In this document: piece after piece, positions 48,227-58,451 of the stretch
Layout of the letters: every line of letters begins with the position of its first letter
Numbering within the stretch: position 1 is the stretch's first letter
NCBI GenBank assembly: GCA_951812925.1
Contig: OX638372.1
Coordinates: 36,702,245 to 36,766,244 of the forward strand
From: Calliopum simillimum
Lineage: Eukaryota; Arthropoda; Insecta; Diptera; Lauxaniidae
Direction: 5' to 3'
DNA length: 64,000 bases
Made by a program: the position numbers and the translations under genes
The notes under the pieces: model-generated
The model's database searches: none
The model's input: only the letters and a program-made list of their open reading frames with translations
Told to the model about the DNA's origin: nothing

Positions 48227-49107
48227 GGGTAAGGTAACCGGCTTTGGGCTGTCACCGGTTGTGGGCCACCCCTTGTATTTTTTGACGTTTATTAAATATG
48301 ACAGATCTGAGTATGAGGTTATGTGTACATTAACATTAGACAGTATTAGTGCAAACACTGAAGTGAAAGGACGCATCTAACCCGCAGCTACAACAAAACA
48401 AAAAAAAATTGACGAAGAAATTTTCAATAAAGTAATTTCTGAAGATTTTGCGAGTGTGATAAAGCGAAGTGAAATATTGCAAAATGGTGAGTGTTATGCA
48501 TTTTTATGCAGTATTTGCGTTAAATTTTCCGATTTTATATCGAGTTTGGTCAAAATTTTTCGCCACGAGAATTTTGCCAGTCACTTAAGGGATGGCTGCC
48601 GTTACCGGTTGTGGGCCACCTTTTGTAATCGGTTGTGGGTTACCATAAAATAAATAAATCGACTTCTGTTAGCTGTCTTTTGGATGAACTTGGCCCCTTG
48701 CAAACCGCTTCACCCAAAAAATCATCAAATCGCGGCCGAAAGCCAAATTGCGAATCCGATGAGGATGATTAATAATTTGAAGAAGTCACGTTTTCTTGAT
48801 GTTTTTTCGCCACTAGAGGCTTCATTGATACATAAATTTTGATAATACTGGTTTTTTTTTCATAATTTTGCATTTGAAGTGGATTTTCAGGGTGGCCCAC
48901 AACCGGTTATTTTATTTGTCCAAAAACAAGCTGTTTACAAAATTTGTTAAAAAAAAATTTTTCTTGAAAAATTATAGAAAAATTGTTTCTTTTTGGTTAC
49001 CTACTGCCTCTAGCTTTCCATTGGTACCCACAAGTCCGAAAAATGTATACTTGAATTCAAGTTACGGGCAAAAAACGAAACCCAGCCCACAACCGGTTAC
49101 CTTCCCC
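48227..49107 (+). mobile_element. Pogo-like MITE with reiterated ACCGGTTGTGGGC
   Basis: The ends GGGTAAGGTAACCGG and, inverted, GGGGAAGGTAACCGG are flanked by TA (48225-48226, 49108-49109). ACCGGTTGTGGGCC-like motifs occur near 48254, 48604 and 48632 and inverted near 48891 and 49086. Two transposase-like scraps lie on the plus strand: KKIDEEIFNKVISEDFASVI near 48406-48466, and near 48673-48770 a piece ending in KKSSNRGRKP plus an acidic tail, like the C terminus of pogo/Tigger-type transposases. Confidence 0.65.
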
Positions 49108-51600
49108 TACTTGTAGAAAAAGATTTTTTTTCACCAAAATTTTTTAAACTTAAAAATACTTTTGATTTTTTTTTTTAAAAAAAAGCCCTCTTAAATTTTT
49201 TTAAAAATACTTTAAACTAAAGCATAATTTATAAGCTTTGAAATGATGTGTGACTCAAGATGGGATTCGGTCGCTAAATGAAGATTTTTGGCTTTGGAAC
49301 GCCCTCGGCAGGCAAAACTCGTTGTTTAATCAAGAGGAAGGCCTTACGAAAAAAGTGCACTAGGCATAAAATGCTTAGAATCGTTCAGGAAATACGTGTG
49401 CTTTTTTTGGAATTTTTTAAACTTTTTTTTTTTAAAAAAAAAAATCCCGGATTCGAGATCAGCGACCGCAAAAGCCCCCATACACCAAATTTCATAAAAA
49501 CCAATTGATTTTTGAAAATTTTGTCCGCTTTCTTGGTTCCGCTATTTTGAATTTTATAAATCCGACCCCTGATTCGTGATTAGCGACCCAAAAAACCGCC
49601 ATGCACGAAATTTGGTTCACATTAGTTTATTTTTAAATAAAGTCAACCATATTGAATTTTTAACCGCCATATTGGAGTATTGAGTATGGGAGGCGTCGTG
49701 TAGATTTCAGGGGTTTTTCAGACTACTTATGATCTAGACGATGGGATCCACCAGTTACTGGACCATTTCATCAACTAGTCAAATTCAAATTTTCATATCC
49801 CGAAATTACGGTATTTCGTGACATTCACCCATATATACATAGATGAAAAATCATTGATTATTCTGTTTTTAATTAAAAACAAAACATTTCAGCGAAAACT
49901 TTCATATAAAACTATTGTATGTACTACTGAATTTTTCGTATCCTAAACAGCTAAGGGGCCCAAAAACTAGATTAGTGTATTAAATCATAATATGTTAAAT
50001 TTAAAAGCGTCGCAAGATCTTCGATTGCCGATAAATGTTTTCACACTCTCGAACTAATTAAAAAAAAGTTCAATAGCCTACTTTATATTAATAAAAATTC
50101 AAATATACGCCATGAATTTCTTTAACATAATTACAATAATTATGTGGTTTAGTGCTGGCATATGGCACGTGCTGCTCTAGCATAATATGTGAACACGGCT
50201 TTCTAGACAAAGTGGTGCTGAAAAAGTTGAACGTGTTGTTCCGGTATTCAGGTTTCCGGTTTAAATACATGTCTTAATATACGACGACATTTAAAAAAGA
50301 ACTAAAGCAGATGAAAACACACCCATTTTACGTAGATTGCTATTTATCTAACCGGAAATAGCAACACTAGTATTGCTACTGCTAAATAAAATAAAGGACT
50401 TGGTTTCCATTTTCTTGACTTGTTTTTGCTGCACCATAGTACAAAATGTCGTTCATTAGTCAAAGAAAAGCTTAAATAAGAAACAGATGTGTATTTCTCT
50501 CAATGATCGATCTGCCTGTGATTACATTTTGAGGTTGAAAATAAAATGATTGGAATAATCAACATCTCCATCCAATTTCTGAAAAATGTGTTATGTATGT
50601 ATGTATTCTCCTTTAACTCCTAGGAGGAGCAATGAATGTGTTATACATTAAAACTAAATCTGTTCCAGCCATATTGTCGCGTATGTCATCAAAGATATTG
50701 ATTTGTCCTTGTTTTGTGGTCAATGGAAAATTACTAAACTGAAATACTTTTTCATCATTAAATCGTCAAATGTTTGGGCTCAATGCGATTATTTCATATA
50801 AGTAAAAAAAAAATAATAAAATATTTTAATTAAGTCATTTTAGACCTGTTGTTGCCATAATTCACAAACTACATCTCGTTTGTCAAACAGTTAAAAGTGT
50901 CATATTAGTTTATTGCCAAGCCTAATAAAATTAAATTTGCACAATATTGTTTAATTATAACTTTTGGTTTTTTTTTTATCGAATAGTTTATTTTCCATGT
51001 GATGAATTAAATAAATCGCTTTCTAATTGATAAGCAAATTATACAGAAGCTACGAGTATTTTATTCTTAACGTGTTAATTGTGACAGGTTATTATAAACA
51101 TCAGTTTTATTTTTGTTACGTTTTTCTTTGAATTATTGGGATTTATTATTATATTTTCTTTAATGACGTCTGTCTTGGCTATAACGAATAGAAAATAAGT
51201 TGCCAAGCCATTTTGGAACTAGTTGTTCACCAAGATTACTCAACTCAGGAGGTGGTCATTTGACCGATATAATTTTTTTCCACTTAATGGCGTACATTTT
51301 ATACTTTCGAATAAAATTTATGTGAAAACAGAGCTGAAGTTTTGTCATTCCTAACAAAATCGCAAAATTCATATTAAACCATATTCTGTTTGGACTTACA
51401 CTACATTTACAATGAAGAACACATTTTATACAGGGATGTAGATAGGATTTGTTTTCAGAGGAGTGGTGACGATAAGCTCTGTTGTTCTCTGTTTTAGACT
51501 TGCAGCAAGTGACATGCAAGACGATTTTACATGGCTAACGATGCATAGTTCTCCAATGCCTTCCAAAGTCGTTAACATAGAAATTTTGCCCCATGTGCAA
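49108..51600. other. Spacer with fragments of several repeat families
   Basis: At 49330-49440 there is half of the palindromic module (CTTACGAAAAAAGTGCACTA, ATGCTTAGAATCGTTCAGGA). At 49500-49700 GTCCGC...GCTATTTTG and AGCGACCC words match the 16896-17393 stretch. At 50597-50632 the CTTTAACTCCTAGGAGGAGC tail is the inverse of 11322-11362. The 60- to 87-codon frames here have no recognisable domains. Confidence 0.4.
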
Positions 51601-53640
51601 ATGAAATTGTTTTGGTAATTTATTGAGTCTCTTGGGTTAATTCAAATTGATGGTCTTATCAATAAGCTTAATAGAATAATAGATTTTGTCTTTACAAATT
51701 TCATAAAATTGATCTTGAAACTAATAGTTGTAATCTTAACTCCAGTTTATGTAATTTTGGATGCATTAATGAATCTATTACTAATGTGAATTGGGATTCC
51801 CTTTATTTAAATAAGAACACTTCTAATTCTTTTAATGTTTTTGTGTCTCAAATTAATAATATTTGTCAAAATAATCCTAAAATTTAAAAAAGAACAATAA
51901 AATTCCTTGGCATAAAAGGTATTTGAAAAAACTTAAAAATTTGAGAAAGTTCTACAATAGATATAGAACCATGGGATTTAAATCGAAATACTTGCACTAT
52001 ATGACGGAATATAAATTTCTTGATAAATATTTTTATAAGAATTATATTCAGAAATATGAATTAAGTATTAAAAGTAACCCTAAAGCATTCTAGAATTTTG
52101 CAAATTCCAAAAAATCTTGTTCTAGTACTCCGTCATCTATTTTTTTAAATGAAAAGGTAATTCAATTGGTGAAACTGTTAATCTTTTTGCTGAACTTTTT
52201 GAATTAAATTCAGAATCTGATTGTGATTCAGATATTGTATCGAATTTTTTCACAGCTTAAGTAAGCATTCTTCTCTTAATTTTGCTTTGCTAAATATATC
52301 ATATAATGACCTTATTTGAGAATTTCTAGTTTGAAATCGTCGTCTATTTCGGATATCCATGGAATTTCTGTCTCCTTTTTGAAGAACAGTTCATCATCAA
52401 TGTTATTTGTTATTTAATAAATTGCTGTCTAAAGGAATTTCCATCGATGATTGGAAAATTTTCTCAATAACACACATCTATAAGAGTGGAAATAGAAACA
52501 ATGTTTCTAATTATAGACCAATCTCTAGATTACCAATCATTCTGGTCGTTCCACGGTCTTCAATTTAGCTGTTTTCTCTGTATACTGACCTTTCCAAAGC
52601 ATTTGAAAAAGTTTCAACATAATATTGTTGCTTAAATTAAATCATTCCATTCCATTCATTAAAATTCCATTCTGCTTTTCTTAATTGGATTAAAACATAT
52701 TTATTCAACAGGCTCTGTTTTATTGTTGTTAAAAATTGTAAACCTCAGTCTTATATTGCCACCTCTGGTGAACCACAAGGTAGTATTCTAGGTCCGCTGC
52801 TATTTATTTTATTTATAAATTATATATCTAATTGTTTCAATAGTTCAAGATTTATTCTGTGATTAAAAGTTCATCTGATTCCTTAAGACTTCATTTTGAC
52901 TTGGATAATCTTAATTGTTGGTGCTTAAATAACACAGGCCCACAAAAAAAAAATACCATGCGCGAAAGATCAGACCACCTGAACTTTATGTTTTCGGGGT
53001 CGCTGAATCCGAATATGGTGCCAGAATAGCGAAGTTGGTTCGAGTTTTTTCAGAAATCAACAATAATGCTGAAAATTAGAGATTTTTCCTGGTTTCTGAA
53101 AAAAACTCGAACCAACTTCGCTAATCTGACACCATATTCGGACTCAGCGACCCCGAAAACATAAAGTTTCGGTAGTCTGATCTTTCGCGCAGGGTACTTT
53201 TTTTTTGGCCTGTGCACAGGACTACAAAAAAAATTCCCTGCGAGAACGATCAGACCACCTGAGCTTTATGTTTTCGGGGTCGCTGAGTCCGAATATGGTG
53301 TCAGAATAGCGGAGTTGGTTCGAGTTTTTTCACAAATCAGAAATAATGCTGAAAAAAATCTCAAATTTTCCAGCATAATTGTTGATTTCTGAAAAAACGC
53401 GAACCAACTTCGCTATTCTGGCACCATATTCGGATTCAGCGACCCCGAAAACATAAAGTTCAGGTGGTCTGATCTTTCGCGCATGGTACTTTTTTTTTTT
53501 TGTGGGCCTGTGTAATCGATTACCGTTAAACTTAAATAAGTGTTTTCAGCGTATTTTTTGCAAAAAAACTGTGCCTTCTAATAAGGTGCATTTAATTTTT
53601 TCCTGTGGTTCTCCTCTAATCTAAAGGGCTAAATAAAGTA
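51600..53640 (+). pseudogene. Jockey-like LINE reverse-transcriptase relic, split by a MITE
   Basis: The shifting plus frames read in order: a basic segment before the polymerase (RTMGFKSKYLHYMTEYKF, near 51970), NYRPISRL (near 52512), YTDLSKAFEKV with the first catalytic aspartate (near 52582), ATSGEPQGSILGPLLFILF (52758-52814), then DLDNLNCWCLNN up to 52932. After the inserted element the frame resumes with RLPLNLNKCF. This motif order is that of non-LTR retrotransposon reverse transcriptases of the Jockey type. Numerous stops and frameshifts are present, the YADD box is lost, and no endonuclease domain was recognised upstream. Its 5' edge is uncertain. Confidence 0.75.
52933..53512. mobile_element. 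Double-palindrome MITE with CACAGGCCCACAAAA ends and TAA TSD
   Basis: The perfect tip CACAGGCCCACAAAA is flanked by TAA on both sides (52930-52932, 53513-53515). The 580 bp consist of two successive palindromic units of about 285 bp, each with GATCAGACCACCTGA...GAATATGGTG arms; a degenerate copy of the tip (GGCCTGTGCACAGG) sits at the junction near 53210. It interrupts the LINE reading frame, and removing it with one TAA restores it. A TAA TSD fits PIF/Harbinger or CACTA-type insertion. Confidence 0.85.
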
Positions 53641-54958
53641 TGCTTGTCGAGTTCTTTCGGATGTCGGGAAATTCGTCTGAAGATTTGATCTGGCTGTCAA
53701 TGAAACGTAACGAAGACCAGCCTTCTGTTGAATATTTTTTTTGTTTTTGTAATGTTAGTGGTTTTTACTAAAAAACATGGAACAGTAAGCGCCACCTACC
53801 AATGACATTTGACACATGCTTGGACGGTTGCTAATAATGAAATTCAAGTTGCCATGTTGCGGGTCACAAATTACACTTTAAGAATCAATGCATAATTGTA
53901 TTCAGTTATGTTGAGCTAAGCAATTATTTTTCTCAGTGTCAACTACGTTCATTGACTGCATAAACTTCAACTTGACAATCAGCTTTCCCGCATATCCGAC
54001 GACATAAGTTACGTTTCTAAAAACAAACTAAATGTCAACAATTAAGGCAAAAAACCAAAAAAACTCATGCTAACAAACATTAGTCATAAATTGTTTAGCG
54101 CGTATTTAGGCCATCTTGTTTTTATGCTTTTGTTTTTGCTAAATTTTTTTAATTGTAAATTGTATCTTTCAATTCTATGAGCATTTTTTTTTATTTGGTT
54201 ATCTGTATTTTCGCAATTTAATAACTTTATGATGCAAACAAGTTGATCAAGGACGTTTTTAGTATGTATATAGCTCTCGAAAGACATATTATTTAGCGTT
54301 AATTATTTATTTTAAAAATTGATTTTAATTTGATATTATGATTTAAATACAAAAAAAAAATAGCACTTACGCACTTAACTTCCGTTGCATTTTAGAAATA
54401 CTACTCATGATTTTCAGGGTTTACAAGATACGATACGAGTACTTGTATTGATACGCATTTCAACTTAGAATAGTTACTTATATAAAAGTATAGCATGACA
54501 TCGACTTTCACTTTTAAACATTGTACACAAGTTCTTTGAATAAATCACAATTATTCTAGTTTCCTACTTCCGATGTAGGTATGTAAATCATACTACATAT
54601 ATCACGGATATCTCACTTTTTTTTTGAAAATGCTAATACATAAAAGTTGTTCTATATCATTTCATGTGTCAAGAATCGAATTGCATCAAGAAGAATTAAA
54701 AAAAAAATAATATAAATTTTATAAAAAACCAAAAAGCAAACCAAAAAACGGGTTGAAAACGAATCAAAAACGGCTATGAAATAAACTTTTCGCCTATCTT
54801 CTTATGTATCATGCATTTGGGTTACAGGTGTAGCCCCCTGCTCTCTTCGCTTGCTAAGCCCTGCGTAGCTCTTCCTCTTTTTAATTCTCTCTCTTCTACT
54901 CTGCGCAAAAAACTTAGGAAGCGAACTTGATGTCGTGCGCGACTGAAAACTGTTTTAT
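53641..54958. other. AT-rich noncoding spacer
   Basis: Near 53780-53835 CATGGAACAGTAAGCGCC and CAATGACATTTGACACATGC distantly echo the 55421-55587 foldback. Otherwise nothing is recognised. Confidence 0.4.
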
Positions 54959-55341
54959 CACGCTTGTTCCGAAATCCGTGTGATTTCAATTACTTTTCAT
55001 TTAGGAGGCTTTTTGATGAAAACGGCGAGTCGCACGATAAAAAGTATCAGAATCTGTTTTGTAGAGAAAAACAACTTCTACAAATAATATTTATTAGCAT
55101 TAACGAAGAAGTCACCATTTGGGAAATATTTTTAAAAACTACAAAAAGTCGAATAGTTCGGTTTTATCGAATATATCCTAAAAGGTTACTTTTTCGTAAG
55201 TATAAATCAATATTATTTGTAGAACCTGTAATTCTCCACAAAAAAGATTCTGATAGTTTTTATCGTGGATCTCACCATTTTTATCAAAAAGCTTTAGAAG
55301 AGAAAAGTCATTGAAACCACACAGAAAACGGAACAGGCCTG
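54959..55341. mobile_element. TIR element of the GTTCCGAAATCCGTGTG family, copy 3
   Basis: The ends CACGCTTGTTCCG and, inverted, CAGGCCTGTTCCG are flanked by TTTAT (54954-54958, 55342-55346). Arms pair over about 120 bp each, including TCAATTACTTTTCATTTAGG on the left. The 116-codon plus frame that spans it is an accident of the palindrome. Confidence 0.65.
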
Positions 55342-55420
55342 TTTATAGTAGAAAAATAAAATGTTTCTATCGTCTAAGGATATTGATATTTTTAAGCAGA
55401 AAATGATTTACATTATTTGA

Positions 55421-55587
55421 TACCAAACAAACATGGATCAGAGGACATTGTTGGTTTGAGTCTAATGTTCAAAGTGTTTATTTATGTTTAACACCAATAA
55501 AACTACAAAAACAATGCAAACTGGTTTGCGTTACATTGAACAGTAAGCCCAAACCAACAATGTCATCTGATCCATGCTTGTTTGGTA
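55421..55587. repeat. Short foldback, TACCAAACAAGCATGGATCAG arms
   Basis: The left TACCAAACAAACATGGATCA and the inverse of the right, TACCAAACAAGCATGGATCA, extend through GACATTGTTGGTTTG to make ~50-bp arms around a ~65-bp loop. No TSD is assigned. Confidence 0.6.
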
Positions 55588-55799
55588 GCATGAAATGTAT
55601 GTCTTTTTAATAAGCTTTTTCTACATTTTATATTAAATTTTTGAAACAAAAATTTTTCATTTTTCAATATCAAAAGGCGATAACTCAATAAATTCTTGGT
55701 TCTTGAGGGCAGTTTGAGACTGTTTTGAATAAAATTAATTTTTTTCGACTAAAAGCGTTATATTTTTCAAAATAGCCTGCTATTATCTAGATACATTTA

Positions 55800-56330
55800 G
55801 TTCAGCGTTTTTCCAAGTTTTGTGTTCCTTCCAAATAATAGGTTTCCTCACGGCCCTGACACTAGGCGACTGTTTCAGTAATGTCTCTTGATTCGACCCA
55901 AATCTCTTACCTCCCATCCATTTCTTCAGGTCTGGAGACAATAAATAGTCGCTAGTGGCTCAATCTGGAGAATATGCTGGATGAGGTAACAGTTCGTAGC
56001 ACAATTTATGGGTCGTTTATGCTTTAAATTAATACTGAATCTGTCCAAAAGCTCGGAATAATATTTGGCGATCTTTTTATCCTTCTCAAGGTAATCGATG
56101 TGAATGACACCGCGTGCATTCCAAAAAATCTTGTTGGCCGGCTGACCTTGACCTTCCTTGGTGCACGTTATCCCGAAGAAACACATGTTTTTGATTATTT
56201 CTTCGTCTGTAGTGTCTTTTGATGTATCCATGTTTCGTGCGCAGTAACGAAATGGTTCAAGAAATTTTAAAGGTTTTTTATACCCAACTCTCATGGTATA
56301 TTCACTTTTTTTTTTTTTTTTTCATATTCT
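55800..56330 (-). pseudogene. Mariner transposase relic
   Basis: The minus strand reads KIFWNARGVIHIDYLEKDKK and AKYYSELLDRFSINLKHKRP, the stretch between the first and second catalytic aspartates of a mariner transposase. After a large deletion it continues, in another frame, with CYELLPHPAYSPD, an in-frame stop, then ATSDYLLSPDLKKWMGGKRF, the region of the third aspartate. The DNA between HKRP and CYELLPHP, which would carry the second aspartate, is gone. A diverged TACCC...ATATTCACT tail lies at the 5' side. Inverted ends were not located. Confidence 0.75.
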
Positions 56331-56408
56331 ACAATCAAATGTGGTGGAAAATATTCCTTGACGTGTAAAATGAATTTCCCAATAGGTGAACAAGAAAATT
56401 TCGACATA

Positions 56409-56732
56409 AAGGGCTGTCAGGAGGTCTTTTTACCTGAAAATTAAGCGTTTTGCGTTTTTTACTTGGCATGGGGGGCGTAAATTAAAAAAAAAATCATGAG
56501 CAAAAACGATTTATTTTTCGTCAAGGAATTTGCTTGAGAGTAATAAGCGATTTGGACCCCTTTCCCTCATCGTGTGCCACATAAAATTTTTCTGAATTTT
56601 ACGTGAAAAAATTCGGAAAGGTGCCTCGTAACATGTTTACTAAGTGCTTCTTAAATGCGTGCTCTCCCATGTATTATCTGAAATGTCGATTTTCTCGAAA
56701 TTTTCAGGTAAAATGACCTCCTGATAGCCCCT
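56409..56732. repeat. Foldback with AGGGGCTATCAGGAGGTC ends
   Basis: The left AAGGGCTGTCAGGAGGTC and the inverse of the right, AGGGGCTATCAGGAGGTC, extend through TTTACCTGAAAATT (about 33 bp). Length 324 bp. TSD not clear. Confidence 0.6.
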
Positions 56733-56780
56733 CATGTCTACCACATTTGGTTGTTTCCCACGCCCCAGGCAATGAGTTAT

Positions 56781-57050
56781 CCTTGATTTAAAGTGCAGAA
56801 AACGCTATTTTCAGACAAATGGCGTACATCCAGGAAATAGTGTAGTTCACTTTTTTCAGCGGTGTTGAACATAACTTCAATGGATGATATCTCGCAAAGT
56901 AATGATACAATTAGTAAAGTTAAAGTTATGGTTTAAAGAGGAAGATTAGGGCTATTCAATGTCGCTGACAAAAATGAACTACACTACTCCCTGGATGTAC
57001 ACCATATGTCTGAATATATAATTCTCTGCACTTTAATTCAAGAATATCTC
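56781..57050. repeat. Foldback with TTAAAGTGCAG arms
   Basis: Arms of about 65-90 bp (GTACATCCAGGAAATAGTGT on the left; inverse of ACTACTCCCTGGATGTAC on the right). It ends only about 145 bp before the splice acceptor of the third exon. A related fragment lies at 61230-61400 inside the CAD intron. Confidence 0.6.
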
Positions 57051-57195
57051 GGATCTCAGACGTGATAGGAAAAAACGGTTGCCATATTCCGAATCAGCGA
57101 CCCTGAATTAGTCTAAAAAATTTATCGAGATCAAATTCAGATTTTTGTGTTGCACAGGGTTGTTATTTTTTATATATTTTTTCTTTTTTTTTCAG

Positions 57196-57325
57196 TTACC
57201 AGAGTAACAACAGATGGCGAACCACATGAGATGATGACAATGATAGCTGGTCTGTCTGGACTATTGGCAGCCATAATTATCTTAGCGGTTTTGGTATCAC
57301 TTGTTAGCTGTAAGAAAACTAAACG
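57196..57325 (+). CDS. Transmembrane exon of the membrane-protein gene
   Basis: The acceptor TTTTTTTCAG ends at 57195 and the donor G|GTAAGT starts at 57326. Entering in phase 1, the exon encodes TRVTTDGEPHEMMTMIAGLS and then a strongly hydrophobic stretch rich in Leu, Ala, Ile and Val ending LVSLVSC, followed by the basic stop-transfer KKTKR. In the joined model the membrane segment is about residues 34-57 of 184. With a short hydrophilic N terminus, no signal peptide and a basic cytoplasmic flank, a type III single-pass topology (N outside) is plausible. I do not recognise the gene. A sequence start at 57147 is possible in frame but lies in the intron. Confidence 0.65.
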
Positions 57326-57394
57326 GTAAGTTAAATGCAATGTATTCGACACACTTACTATATTAATAATATTTTTATTTTTAATTCAATTTAG

Positions 57395-57764
57395 ACAACA
57401 GCAAGGTACCGATTCTACGTTATCCATGTATTCCAGCACAGCTTCACAAGTTGATAGTACTGGAACTGATAGCAAGCGTTCATCGGTTTTGAGTATTTTA
57501 CGACGTGACTCCAGCATAATGGAAGATAATATACAAAATGAGAATTTCGAAGAGATTAGGCCACGCTTAATGTCTGTATCCTGCATATCAAATGGAAATT
57601 TGGAAGGCAATCTTAATTCAGCTTTCGTGGGTAGTGAACTAAATCTGAGCGGCAGTATTGGGAAAAGGAATAATCGAATGGTACAAGATAATGAGATTAT
57701 ATGCAATACGAGTAGTATTGTAGGAACAGCTCACGATACAATTATCAATGTAGAAAGATATTGA
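57395..57764 (+). CDS. Last exon: serine-rich cytoplasmic tail of the membrane protein
   Basis: The acceptor TTCAATTTAG ends at 57394. The split arginine codon is completed and the frame runs 122 codons to TGA at 57762-57764. The tail starts QQQGTDSTLSMYSSTASQ and is rich in Ser, Asn and acidic residues, with phosphorylation-type motifs such as SKRSS and LRRDSS, and ends INVERY. No enzymatic domain is visible. The conservative codon use and clean splice sites stand out against the surrounding repeats, so the exon is very likely real. An AATAAA at 58192-58197 is the probable poly(A) signal, giving a ~430-nt 3' UTR. Confidence 0.75.
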
Positions 57765-58117
57765 GCGAGCGATAGATGGCTATTTTTTGTAAAAATTATA
57801 TTGTACGTTTTATTTTAAGAATGTGGTTTTCGGATAGAAGAAACCAAAAACTAAATGTGTGTGTACGAGTAGCGTAAGCAGCAATTATTGATATTTGTTA
57901 ACCAAAAGACTGAGTATATCTGTATGGAATAGATTATGAGTACATTTCGTATTTAATAGTTACTTTCACAAAATAGTTTTAACATAGTTTTAATACCACA
58001 TCATAATTGTTTTTGTTATAACTATGAATTTGATGTAATACCAAGTTACTTTAGCTTTACACCTACTTTTTGAATTTTCTCAAAAACAACAAATTGAAAT
58101 ATTTTATAAACTTCAAG

Positions 58118-58197
58118 TTTATTGCATATACAAGTAGTTAGAAAAATAAGTAGCTTATTACATAGATGATTAAAATGTATAAAATATATATAATAAA
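58118..58197. terminator. Overlapping convergent poly(A) signals
   Basis: AATAAA on the plus strand at 58192-58197 suits the membrane-protein gene. The inverse TTTATT at 58118-58123 gives AATAAA on the minus strand for the CAD gene, whose stop is at 58251. If both are used, the two 3' UTRs overlap by roughly 100 bp in antisense. Confidence 0.45.
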
Positions 58198-58250
58198 ATT
58201 TGAATTATAAAAAAATGCCATTTAAATGCTTATACGCAATATATCTCCGC

Positions 58251-58451
58251 TCAATTTCTGCAGCCAACAACCATGGCCAACAGTGCCATACGTATATACA
58301 TGCCATATTCAGCTTGTCGGAAGTAAGCAGCACGTGGATCTGAATCGAAATCTTTGCTTATTTCAAATACCCTTGGCAAAGGATGCATAACGATGGTGCG
58401 CCGATTTGCGTGTGTCATTAATTTTGGTGTAACTATGAAGTGACCACAAGA
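58251..58451 (-). CDS. r: CAD terminal exon: ATCase C terminus
   Basis: After the acceptor CTCCTCAG the exon reads [12 protein letters not shown], then VMHPLPRV, the conserved HPLPR loop that contacts both substrates, and [20 protein letters not shown], the closing helix conserved in all ATCases. The stop TGA is at 58251-58253 after 66 codons. Confidence 0.95.
   Translation of the reverse strand, partial: SCGHFIVTPKLMTHANRRTIVMHPLPRVFEISKDFDSDPRAAYFRQAEYGMYIRMALLAMVVGCRN

Larger units (their letters stand above)
42349..57195 (+). other. Predicted 14.8-kb intron 2, an element graveyard
   Basis: It contains the elements at 42878-45305, 45436-46254, 47573-47937, 48227-49107, the LINE at 51600-53640 with its insertion, 54959-55341, 55421-55587, the mariner relic at about 55800-56330 and two foldbacks at 56409-57050. 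The stretches 46255-47570 and 49720-51590 hold nothing recognisable beyond small shared tails. No host exon with convincing splice sites was found inside. Confidence 0.4.

Noticed and set aside
54964..55314. 116-codon plus frame as a gene
   Set aside because: It spans a foldback element from TIR to TIR. Codons mirror across the centre, as expected from a palindrome.
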